This document shows positions 14,093-20,882 of a DNA stretch of 20,882 nucleotides, in pieces. The translations under genes and the position numbers were made by a program. The notes beneath the pieces were generated by a model that saw only the letters and a program-made list of their open reading frames with translations, made no database searches and was not told the origin of the DNA. Every line of letters begins with the position of its first letter. Position 1 is the stretch's first letter. Origin of the DNA: an uncultured Campylobacter sp. (lineage in GTDB: Bacteria; Campylobacterota; Campylobacteria; Campylobacterales; Campylobacteraceae). The DNA is taken from the NCBI RefSeq assembly GCF_938018035.1, contig NZ_CALIJF010000197.1, positions 1 to 20,882 of the forward strand. The letters run 5' to 3'.

Positions 14093-15400
14093 ATGGCGAA
14101 GCTTCATCTCGTCTCGCTGGGCTGCAATAAAAATTTGATCGACTCCGAGATCATGCTCGGACGCCTGCAAAACTACGATATCACGCCCGACGTCGCCTCT
14201 GCCGACGTCATCATCGTAAATACCTGCGGCTTTATAAACTCGGCCAAAGAAGAGAGTATCCGCGCGATCCTAGACATGCACGAAGCGCGTAAAAAAGGTT
14301 CTCTGCTCGTAGTCACTGGCTGCCTCATGCAGCGATACCGCGAGGAGCTGATGAAGGAGCTGCCCGAGGTCGATCTATTTACCGGCGTCGGAGACTACGA
14401 TAAGATCGATGAAATCATCCTAAAAAAGCAAAATTTATTTAGCCCGGACACCTACCTGCAAGCAAGCGAAGAGCGCGTGATAACGGGCTCAAACTATCAC
14501 GCCTACATCAAAATTTCAGAGGGCTGTAATCAAAAATGCAGCTTCTGCACAATTCCAACCTTTAAGGGCAAGCTAAAATCCCGCGCGCTCGAAAACATCG
14601 TAGACGAGGTGCAAAAGCTCGTAAAAAGGGGCTACTACGACTTTAGCTTCCTCTCGCAGGACAGCAGCTCGTATATGCGCGATCACGCTGTTAGCGACGG
14701 CCTCATCTCGCTAATTGGCGCGGTCGAAAAGATCGAGGGCGTCAAAACCGCGCGTATACTTTATCTATACCCGAGCACAACCTCAAACGCGTTAATCGAG
14801 CGTATCATCGCCTCGCCCGTGTTTGTAAACTACTTTGATATGCCGATCCAACACTCAAGTGAGAAAATGCTAAAAATCATGAGGCGCGGAAGCGGCGTGG
14901 CGCGAATCAAAGAGCTTTTAAATTTGATGAAAAGCGCGCCGGGTTCATTTTTACGAACGGGCGTCATCGTCGGACATCCGGGCGAAGGTGAAGCTGAATT
15001 TGACGAACTTTGCGCGTTTTTACAGGAGTTTAAATTTGACCGCGTTTCGGCGTTTGCCTACTCCAAGGAAGAAGACACGCTCTCTTGCGAGATGGAGCAG
15101 GTGCCGACCAAAATCATCTCAAAGCGCCTAGGTAAGATCGAAAAGATCACTCGCGCCGCGATCGAGGCGAGCTTCGCGCAGGAGCTGGGGCAAAAATTTA
15201 TCGTCTCGCTCGAGGACGAAAGCAGTGAGGGCGAGATGTTTTATGCCGCGAAAAAGGCGCTCTGGGACAAGGACATCGACGGCGAAATTTTGATCAACGA
15301 AAGCGACGTGGAGCAACTAGAAACCGGTGGTCGCTACTGGTGCGAGATCACGCAAGTAGCGGGCAGCCAGGCGCTAGGCAAGATCACGGCAAAGGCCTAA
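14093..15400 (+). CDS. rimO: Ribosomal protein S12 methylthiotransferase
   Basis: This 435-residue radical-SAM enzyme adds a methylthio group to the conserved aspartate of ribosomal protein S12. The N-terminal UPF0004 domain holds the auxiliary cluster cysteines C11, C45 and C77. The radical-SAM motif CNQKCSFC gives C145, C149 and C152. The C-terminal TRAM domain begins near 370. RimO rather than MiaB is supported by HLVSLGCNKNLIDSEIMLG at the start, IPTFKGKLKSR after the cluster, and a second methylthiotransferase (miaB) elsewhere in the window. It starts directly after the panC stop and ends one base before the tilS start. Confidence 0.96.
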   Translation: MAKLHLVSLGCNKNLIDSEIMLGRLQNYDITPDVASADVIIVNTCGFINSAKEESIRAILDMHEARKKGSLLVVTGCLMQRYREELMKELPEVDLFTGVGDYDKIDEIILKKQNLFSPDTYLQASEERVITGSNYHAYIKISEGCNQKCSFCTIPTFKGKLKSRALENIVDEVQKLVKRGYYDFSFLSQDSSSYMRDHAVSDGLISLIGAVEKIEGVKTARILYLYPSTTSNALIERIIASPVFVNYFDMPIQHSSEKMLKIMRRGSGVARIKELLNLMKSAPGSFLRTGVIVGHPGEGEAEFDELCAFLQEFKFDRVSAFAYSKEEDTLSCEMEQVPTKIISKRLGKIEKITRAAIEASFAQELGQKFIVSLEDESSEGEMFYAAKKALWDKDIDGEILINESDVEQLETGGRYWCEITQVAGSQALGKITAKA

Positions 15401-15401
15401 A

Positions 15402-16388
15402 GTGCTAAGCGCGCCCGTTTTACACAAGCTAAAATCGGGGCGAAATCTGCTTGCATTTTCGCACGGCGTCGATAGTACGGCGCTTTTTTATCTTTTGGAC
15501 GAGGCGGGCGTAAAATTTGACCTTGCGATCGTGGATTATAACGTCCGCGCGCAAAGCAAGGACGAGGTCGCATCAGCGCAGCAGCTCGCGGCTAAATTTA
15601 ACAAACAAATCTATGTAAAAAGCGTGCGTCTTGGCGAGTCAAATTTCGAGCACGAAGCACGCGCGGCTAGATACGATTTTTTCGCCGAGATTTGCCGCGA
15701 GCGGGGCTATGAAAATTTGATCTTAGCGCATCAGTTTGACGATAAATTCGAGTGGTTTTTGATGCAGCTTGGGCGCGGCGCGGGGCTTAGTGAACTGCTA
15801 GGCATGCAGGAGATCGAAGCCCGAGAGGACTACGCGATCGCTCGTCCGCTTTTAGGCGTGCGAAAGTGCGAGCTGGAGCGGTTTTTGCGTGAGCGAAATC
15901 TGAAATACTTCACCGACGAGACGAATTTAACGGACCGGTTTAAGCGCGGATTTGTTCGCGCTAAATTTAGCGAGCCGTTTTTGGACGAATACTTTAGCGG
16001 CGTGAAAAAAAGCTTTGAGTTTTTGGCGACCGATGCGTTAAATTTGGCTCCCGAAATTTATAATCCCGCGCCTAAAATCTATCTCATAAAACGAGGCCGG
16101 GGCGAGCTTCGCGGCATAGATCTCGCCTGCAAGCGGCTAGGGCTCGTGCTAAGCGCCGCACAGCGAAACGAATGCGCGCGTTGCTTAGAAAAAGGCTCGG
16201 ACTGCGTGCTTGGCGGCAAGGTAGCCGTGGGCGCGGGCGAAAATTTTATTCTTGTAACGCCATATATCAAAGCCGCGATGGACAAGAAATTTAAAGAAGC
16301 GTGCAGACGGCTCGCCATCCCGCCAATAAACCGCGGATTCTTGTTTTCCGCAGGCGTGGATCTTGCGCTATTTAAGGAGCTTTTATGA
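15402..16388 (+). CDS. tilS: tRNA(Ile)-lysidine synthetase
   Basis: The 328-residue enzyme attaches lysine to C34 of the tRNA-Ile that reads AUA, changing its codon and amino-acid identity. It is an ATP-pyrophosphatase of the PP-loop type: the loop is FSHGVDSTAL at 19-28, where His replaces the first Gly of the usual SGGxDS. Other family blocks are NVRAQSKDE at 47-55, AHQFDD at 109-114 and LGRGAGL at 123-129. The protein is shorter than E. coli TilS and of the small form common in this class. The start is GTG 15402, one base after the rimO stop. Its stop overlaps the next ATG by 4 nt (ATGA). Confidence 0.93.
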   Translation: MLSAPVLHKLKSGRNLLAFSHGVDSTALFYLLDEAGVKFDLAIVDYNVRAQSKDEVASAQQLAAKFNKQIYVKSVRLGESNFEHEARAARYDFFAEICRERGYENLILAHQFDDKFEWFLMQLGRGAGLSELLGMQEIEAREDYAIARPLLGVRKCELERFLRERNLKYFTDETNLTDRFKRGFVRAKFSEPFLDEYFSGVKKSFEFLATDALNLAPEIYNPAPKIYLIKRGRGELRGIDLACKRLGLVLSAAQRNECARCLEKGSDCVLGGKVAVGAGENFILVTPYIKAAMDKKFKEACRRLAIPPINRGFLFSAGVDLALFKELL

Positions 16389-17041
16389 ACGTTTATTTTA
16401 CCTCTGATCTACACTTCGGCCACGAGCTAGTGCTGAAAAAATACCCGAATTTTAGAAAAGGGGCGAACGTGGCCGAGATGGACGAAAATCTCATCGCCGC
16501 TTGGAACGCGCTCGTTACGCCAGAAGATCTCGTCTATAATCTCGGCGACGTATCCTTTCACAAGGATTTTGCGCACACTTGCGAGTTACTTCGCAGACTA
16601 AACGGGCGACATTTTTTGGTGCTCGGCAACCATGATGGGCGCATCGCTGCGATGAAAAACGAGCTGTTAAGCCAGCGCAAGGCGGACGGCAATTTTATGT
16701 TTGAGCAGATCGTGGGATATGCCTTTGTGCGCCTATCGCATAAGAGAGCGGCTCTGTCTCACTACCCGATGATCGAGTGGGCAAACTGCCATTATGGCGC
16801 GCTGATGCTCTATGGTCACCTGCACGCAGATATCGCTGAGGTTTCAGGCAGAGCGCTAAACGTAGGTTTTGATCTGCACGGCAAAATTTTAAGCGAGGAC
16901 GAGGTGTGGTCGTATCTGAAAGATATCCCGCCCAAAGCGCATCACGCAAGCGAGCTAGAAGGCATTAGCGATAGCGACGACGTGGAACAAAGGTGGATTC
17001 TGATAGAAAATTTTTTACGCAAAATTAATCGGGATTCGTGA
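16385..17041 (+). CDS. Metallophosphoesterase (calcineurin-like)
   Basis: The 218-residue protein contains the complete metal-binding motif set: SDLHFGH (7-13), GDVSF (54-58), GNHD (81-84), SHYP with H126 (125-128), and GHLH (144-147). It therefore binds two metal ions and cleaves a phosphoester, in the cytoplasm since no signal peptide is present. The compact form with NxGFD after GHLH resembles small YfcE-like or phage-type phosphoesterases; the substrate is unknown. The last 40 residues are acidic and possibly disordered. The ATG overlaps the tilS stop, and AAGGAG lies within the tilS end. Confidence 0.88.
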   Translation: MNVYFTSDLHFGHELVLKKYPNFRKGANVAEMDENLIAAWNALVTPEDLVYNLGDVSFHKDFAHTCELLRRLNGRHFLVLGNHDGRIAAMKNELLSQRKADGNFMFEQIVGYAFVRLSHKRAALSHYPMIEWANCHYGALMLYGHLHADIAEVSGRALNVGFDLHGKILSEDEVWSYLKDIPPKAHHASELEGISDSDDVEQRWILIENFLRKINRDS

Positions 17042-17271
17042 AAAAGACAAAATTTACGGCGCAAGACGGGCTCTTTGCGGCAAATGAGTTTAAATTTAAA
17101 AGCGAGTTGTTTAAATACTGATTATTTTACCCAGCCAAAATCCATTATGTAACGCGAGATAAAATTTAATAAAATGCGGCGCAAACAGGCAACTAAATCG
17201 TATCAAGCAAGCGCGATCTTGCAAAGATAAAATTTTAAAATTCTGCCTAGGTGCGGAGCAAAAAATTTGAT

Positions 17272-18027
17272 CTAGCGGGCTTCTAGCATCACGATTTTGT
17301 TGATGTAATCGGCGAAATTTAGATTTATCAAATTTGTTTTGATGAAGATGCGCGTGAAAATCACATAACCGATCTCGTTGCTAAGCGTGCCGTCGGAGTA
17401 GATGAAAACGTTGGTGAGAAACTCGCTATTTTCGGATTTGTAGAAGGTCTCGATCTGAAAATTTAAAAGCTCGTAAAATAGCTCGTCCGCGTCGCTCATC
17501 GCCGCCTGCATCTCCTCGTCGATACGCATTATATCGGCGTAGAGCACGCGCTCTTGGTTGGCGACGACGAAACATGCGCGGTTATTAAATTTCAGCGCGA
17601 ACATTGCCATGTTTTCAAAATCGCTTTGATTTTTTAGCAAGAAGTATAAAATTTTAAATAAACTAGCGTGCGAGCTAAATTCTATTCCAAAAGTCTCATC
17701 CGCCGCCTGTGCACTTGCGCGAGGAAATTCCACTATGAAGCTATCATCGACTTTTTGATAAATGCTATTTTCTTTAATCATATAATCCTCGTTAAAATAC
17801 ACTCTTTGATTTTCGTCGTCTATCAGTACGCAAGAGATTAAATTTTTATCACTCAGATCCGCAAAGCCCGCCAGCGAGGTAGCCAGATCATTTTCTTGCG
17901 CGATAGGAAAACGATCGGATTTCTCATCCAAAATTCTTTTGCCAAAGCCCAATTTTCTATAAAAAAACTCGCATGCGTCGGCACTTTTAGCGACGCCGAG
18001 GAATGATTTTGCTTTAAATAGTGCCAT
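17272..18027 (-). CDS. Unrecognised soluble protein, last gene of the miaB cluster
   Basis: This 251-residue protein has no signal peptide or membrane helix. ATG 18027 has AGGAGA upstream. It contains many short beta-like stretches and alternating helices, for example FNNRACFVVANQERVLYADIM near 145-165, then a helix DADELFYELLNFQIETFYKSE, then LTNVFIYSDG. The second half has the rhythm of an actin-like (ASKHA, PilM/GspL-type) C-terminal domain, but I see no unmistakable motif, so this is a weak inference. From memory, C. jejuni keeps a hypothetical gene (Cj0456c) at the same position. It lies 46 nt after the acyltransferase stop, probably in the same operon. Confidence 0.8.
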   Translation of the reverse strand: MALFKAKSFLGVAKSADACEFFYRKLGFGKRILDEKSDRFPIAQENDLATSLAGFADLSDKNLISCVLIDDENQRVYFNEDYMIKENSIYQKVDDSFIVEFPRASAQAADETFGIEFSSHASLFKILYFLLKNQSDFENMAMFALKFNNRACFVVANQERVLYADIMRIDEEMQAAMSDADELFYELLNFQIETFYKSENSEFLTNVFIYSDGTLSNEIGYVIFTRIFIKTNLINLNFADYINKIVMLEAR

Positions 18028-18073
18028 TTTTTCTCCTAAAATTGCAATTATATCGAAACACTATTATTTCAAA

Positions 18074-18727
18074 CTAAAATTTAACGTCCTGCTCGGCGCT
18101 TGCAAAAAGCAGTTGCCTGATCGCCTCTTTGCCCTCTTCAAGGTCAAGTCCTTCTAAATTTAGCGGCGCGCTGAGGCTGTAATTTATGCGCGAAAAGGGC
18201 TTTGGCAATACCATCTCGTCCCAGCTATGAAATTTCCAAAAACTGCTCGCTTCGTAATTTAGCGCGTAAATGCCTAAGTTTAGTCGCTGCGCAAGGATCA
18301 CGGCGCCGTCGGCGACGCTGTGAAGGGGGCCGCGCGGACCGTCGGGAGTGATGATGACGTCGGTGCCGTTTTTTATCTCTTTGATCGCGCCCATAAGTGC
18401 GCGCGCGCCGCCTTTGAAACTGCTGCCGCGAATTGCGCCGATACCGAAATGCGAGATCACGCGCGTGATTATCTCGCCGTCTTTGTGATCCGAGATGATG
18501 ACCTTGGCGCGCCTCTTGCTGCCGAAATCCCGCAGCCACCAGCGCCTATACGCAAAGCTCATCATCGCTAATCTTCCATGCCAAAATACGACGACGCAGG
18601 GCTTTTCGGGCAGCTTCGTGGGTGTAAATTTAACCCTGCACGTTAAAAAAATACACCAAATCAGGATAAAAATGAGATATTCGGCGACGCGGAAAAATAG
18701 CCGCTTTTTAAGCGATAACTTTTCCAT
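18074..18727 (-). CDS. DUF374 / LPLAT-like acyltransferase
   Basis: The 217-residue protein has one hydrophobic helix at about 10-30 and then an acyltransferase-like domain. The signature blocks are FWHGRL (48-53), SDHKDGE (79-85), RGSSFKGGARAL (100-111) and TPDGPRGP (127-134), which define the DUF374 group of lysophospholipid-acyltransferase-like proteins. It probably handles lipid or lipid A acyl groups at the inner membrane, but its substrate is not established. The His of FWHGR and the acidic residues of SDHKDGE are candidate active-site residues. The ATG overlaps the end of miaB by 20 nt, so translation is coupled; no strong ribosome site is visible. Confidence 0.85.
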   Translation of the reverse strand: MEKLSLKKRLFFRVAEYLIFILIWCIFLTCRVKFTPTKLPEKPCVVVFWHGRLAMMSFAYRRWWLRDFGSKRRAKVIISDHKDGEIITRVISHFGIGAIRGSSFKGGARALMGAIKEIKNGTDVIITPDGPRGPLHSVADGAVILAQRLNLGIYALNYEASSFWKFHSWDEMVLPKPFSRINYSLSAPLNLEGLDLEEGKEAIRQLLFASAEQDVKF

Positions 18728-20003
18728 AAAGCGCCATTCTGGCGGTCTTTTCGATACGTACTCTGCGCGTTTTTCCTAGTAGCTCCTCGCCGCCTTGCGC
18801 GCAGATTAAAAAATTTGAAAAGCTTCTACCGCACGCGGTGCCGCCCTCGCGCAGCTCCTCGAAATATACGTCGAAAATTTTATCTTTTTGCGCTCCTGTG
18901 ATCTCGTCTAAAATTTTAGCGTGAGCGCTTTGCAGCCTACTTAGCCTTTCGCTTGAAATTTCATCATCCAGCGGCTTTAAGCTTGCTGCCGGCGTGAGCG
19001 GTCGCGGGCTAAATTTAAAGGAAAAAACCTGCTCGAATCTCACTGTCTTTAGCACCTCCATCGTCTCGGCAAAATCCTCCTCGCTCTCGCTCGGATAGCC
19101 TACGATGATGTCGGTGCTGATCGCCGCACTCGGGCACATCCGCCGCAGCTTAAGCGCACGATCCAGATACCACTGCTTAGTATATCCGCGCTTCATATCG
19201 CGCAAAACCTTACTAGAGCCGCTTTGTAGCGGCATATGCATCGATTTGCAAATTTTAGGATTATTACAAAAAACGTCCAAAAATTTATCGTCCATATGCA
19301 GCGGATGCGGGCTAGTAAAGCGGATGCGCTCGATGCCCTCTATCTCGCCAAGCCGCACAAGCAGGTCGCTGAAGTCGATTTTTTCGTGCGCGCTAGAAAA
19401 GCACTTGCCGTAATTATTGACGTTTTGGCCGAGCAAAAATATCTCTTTGGCGCCGCGAGCTGCAGATCTTTCGGCTTCGCGCAAGATGATTTGAGCGGGG
19501 ATCGAAATTTCATCGCCTCTAGTCTGCGGCACGATGCAGTAGGAGCACTTTTTGTCGCAGCCGATCATTATGTTTATGAAGGATTTATATGGCGAGCTCG
19601 CAAAATCTCCGAAGGCAAACTCGCTCTCGTCGTAGTTTATGTCCGTGCTGATAAATTTTGGCGTACGTACGGCTTGCGAAATTTTAGATACATTTCTGGC
19701 GCCGAGTACGAAATCCACGAATGGTGCGCGCTTAAAAATCTCTCCGCCCAGATGGCTTGCGGTGCAGCCGCAAACGCCGATTTTGGAGCCCTTTTTTCTC
19801 GCTTTATCGAATGCGCCGATCTCGCTGAAAAGCTTATGCACGGGCTTTTCGCGCACGGAGCATGTGTTTATTAAAATCAGATCGGCAATGCTAATGTTAT
19901 CGGTAATCTCGTAATCTTGCTCTTTTAGCTGCGCGATAATATGCTCGCTATCGCGCACGTTCATCGCGCAACCTAGGGTCTGGATGAAGAGGAGTTTGCT
20001 CAA
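18708..20003 (-). CDS. miaB: tRNA-2-methylthio-N6-dimethylallyladenosine synthase
   Basis: The 431-residue radical-SAM methylthiotransferase converts i6A37 to ms2i6A37 in tRNAs that read codons starting with U. The auxiliary-cluster cysteines are C12, C48 and C80 (VCGC, so C78 is an extra). The radical-SAM motif GCDKKCSYC gives C149, C153 and C156. A TRAM domain occupies roughly 370-431. MiaB-type features are IQTLGCAMNVRDSE and IVPQTRGDE. The start is TTG 20003, with GAGGTG 8 nt upstream, and it overlaps the stop of the preceding gene by 4 nt (TTGA). Gene context (an HP0268-like gene before it, nusA divergent) matches that recalled for C. jejuni and H. pylori. Confidence 0.96.
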   Translation of the reverse strand: MSKLLFIQTLGCAMNVRDSEHIIAQLKEQDYEITDNISIADLILINTCSVREKPVHKLFSEIGAFDKARKKGSKIGVCGCTASHLGGEIFKRAPFVDFVLGARNVSKISQAVRTPKFISTDINYDESEFAFGDFASSPYKSFINIMIGCDKKCSYCIVPQTRGDEISIPAQIILREAERSAARGAKEIFLLGQNVNNYGKCFSSAHEKIDFSDLLVRLGEIEGIERIRFTSPHPLHMDDKFLDVFCNNPKICKSMHMPLQSGSSKVLRDMKRGYTKQWYLDRALKLRRMCPSAAISTDIIVGYPSESEEDFAETMEVLKTVRFEQVFSFKFSPRPLTPAASLKPLDDEISSERLSRLQSAHAKILDEITGAQKDKIFDVYFEELREGGTACGRSFSNFLICAQGGEELLGKTRRVRIEKTARMALYGKVIA

Positions 20004-20242
20004 AGGATATGCACCTCGTACATATACTCGTTTTCGTTCAGCCCGTATCGCACTATGCGCTGATACACGCTAAAACCCTTAGTGTCGAAAAAATCCACCA
20101 AAGCGGCTAAATCTTTTTGAGAATTTTCTCTATCCAGATAAAATATTTTTTGTCCGCTCTTTTCTACTTGGGCTTGCAAATCCTCGATCTTAACGCTTTT
20201 TGGCTTAGAAGCAAGCTCCGTTCTGGCAAGTTTTAGCTGCAT
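20000..20242 (-). CDS. HP0268-like small nuclease-family protein
   Basis: The 80-residue protein matches, by eye, the length and pattern of H. pylori HP0268: an MxLxLA start, the KSVKIEDLQ block, IFYLDRENSQKDL, a VDFFDTKGF helix and a YEVHIL end. HP0268 was characterised as a nicking endonuclease and purine-specific ribonuclease with an SMR-like fold, and it lies next to miaB in H. pylori too. A similar activity here is inferred only. ATG 20242 has AAAGGA upstream. Its stop overlaps miaB by 4 nt, and it is divergent from nusA. Confidence 0.82.
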   Translation of the reverse strand: MQLKLARTELASKPKSVKIEDLQAQVEKSGQKIFYLDRENSQKDLAALVDFFDTKGFSVYQRIVRYGLNENEYMYEVHIL

Positions 20243-20332
20243 GATCTATCCTTTCATTTATCTTTTTAAACCCGCGAGTTTAGCGAAATTTAGATAATAA
20301 TTCGTTTAAATAAAAATAAAGTCAAAATTCCA

Positions 20333-20338
20333 TATAAT
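20333..20338 (+). promoter_or_regulatory. -10 box of the nusA promoter
   Basis: CCATATAATACCGC contains a consensus TATAAT 62 nt before the nusA ATG, downstream of an AT-rich tract. The leader would be about 55 nt. The shared 158-nt gap must also hold the promoter of the divergent HP0268-like/miaB operon; no consensus was seen for it. Confidence 0.55.
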
Positions 20339-20400
20339 ACCGCACTTCAAAATTTAAAATCCAAATTTAGTAGCACGAAATCAAATCTTAAGGAAAATTT

Positions 20401-20882
20401 ATGGAAAAAATCACCGACATCATCGAGTCGATTGCAAATGAAAAGGGACTTGAGCCCGCGGACGTCAAAGAGCGCGTCAAAACGGCGTTCATCCAGACTG
20501 CAAAAAGACTTTTCGGCGAGGAGTATCTCTACGACAGCGAAGTCGATCCGCAGACCAAGCGCGTCAAGCTTTACCAAAAAGTCCACGTCGTAGCAGACGA
20601 TGATGAGCGACTCGGCGATCACAACTTTATCGCGCTAAGCGAGGCCAAAAAAATAGGCGAAAACGCAGAGATCGGCGATGAGCTAAGCTACGAAATAAAT
20701 ATCGAAAACCTCGGTCGCACGGCTTCCGGCGTGCTGGCTAGAGAGCTAAATTTCCACATCCAGAGGCTACTTGAAGAGAAAATTTTTGAAAACTATAAAA
20801 GCAAGGTAGGCACCCTCACCCACGGCACGGTCACCAAGATCGATCACGACGGCACGACCTACGTAGAGATCGAGGATACGAA
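20401..20882 (+). CDS. nusA: Transcription termination/antitermination factor NusA (5' part)
   Basis: The frame is open from ATG 20401 to the window end, giving 160 residues. AAGGA (20390-20394) precedes the start. The N-terminal RNA-polymerase-binding domain is recognisable: EKITDIIESIANEKGLEPADVKERVKTA, then VAYxKRLFGEEY-like text, and later RTASGVLARELNFHIQRLLEEKI, followed by the start of the S1 domain (VGTLTHGTVTKI). NusA modulates pausing, intrinsic termination and antitermination. The gene continues beyond the window, so the KH domains cannot be checked. Confidence 0.93.
   Translation, partial: MEKITDIIESIANEKGLEPADVKERVKTAFIQTAKRLFGEEYLYDSEVDPQTKRVKLYQKVHVVADDDERLGDHNFIALSEAKKIGENAEIGDELSYEINIENLGRTASGVLARELNFHIQRLLEEKIFENYKSKVGTLTHGTVTKIDHDGTTYVEIEDT

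Noticed and set aside
17038..17121. 27-codon GTG-started ORF overlapping the phosphoesterase stop
   Set aside because: It is very short, uses GTG, and ends in common AAATTT words; it could be translationally coupled but nothing supports a product.
17207..17222. GCAAG/CTTGC stem with 6-nt loop between convergent genes
   Set aside because: The 5-bp stem is too short to call, with no T-tract following closely.
19236..19874. 212-codon open frame on the plus strand
   Set aside because: It lies entirely antisense to miaB, whose cysteine motifs and family match are clear, and its translation shows no recognisable domain.

Overview
The window looks like a chromosomal segment of an epsilonproteobacterium, most likely a Campylobacter with fairly high GC for the genus. 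The grounds are the frequent AAATTT/TTTAAA words, the TTTTTGATATAAT-type promoter before panC, the HP0268-like protein beside MiaB, a CetB-like PAS protein, and the order nusA <> HP0268-like - miaB - DUF374, which I recall from C. jejuni (about Cj0460 to Cj0456c). The species is not decided. No rRNA, tRNA, CRISPR array or insertion sequence was seen.

Layout. 1-75 is the 3' tail of an upstream gene. 202-963 is an unrecognised single-anchor membrane protein; it is AT-rich and convergent with the next block, with an 11-bp inverted repeat between them. 1059-6656 (minus) is a respiratory block: a polysulfide/thiosulfate-reductase-type operon psrA-psrB-psrC, followed 26 nt later by an OmpR-family response regulator and its sensor kinase. 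6742-7974 (minus) is an MFS_3 exporter. Divergent from it, 8131-8697 is a stand-alone PAS protein of the CetB/Aer type (redox or energy taxis).

8698-10348 is the least ordinary part: a 587-bp gene-free AT-rich stretch with palindromes, then an orphan four-helix membrane protein (9285-10199), then two overlapping inverted repeats. 10349-12250 (minus) is prfB (RF2, no frameshift), a small conserved-looking protein and a cysteine-paired Sel1-type lipoprotein, probably one operon from a good -10 box. 12310-13105 (minus) is a three-gene set with the layout of E. coli yqjD-yqjE-yqjK.

13271-17041 (plus) is a very tight run: panC, rimO, tilS and a metallophosphoesterase, with junctions of 0, 1 and -4 nt. 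17272-20242 (minus) is an HP0268-like nuclease, miaB, a DUF374 acyltransferase and an unrecognised protein. Divergent nusA starts at 20401 and runs off the end.

Themes: translation and RNA modification dominate the right half (RF2, RimO, TilS, MiaB, NusA), with pantothenate synthesis embedded. The left half deals with anaerobic sulfur respiration, signal transduction and redox sensing. I found no clearly new defence or mobile system. The best candidates for something undescribed are the 8698-10348 island, the two-component system coupled to psr, and the yqjDEK-like set beside relocated panC.
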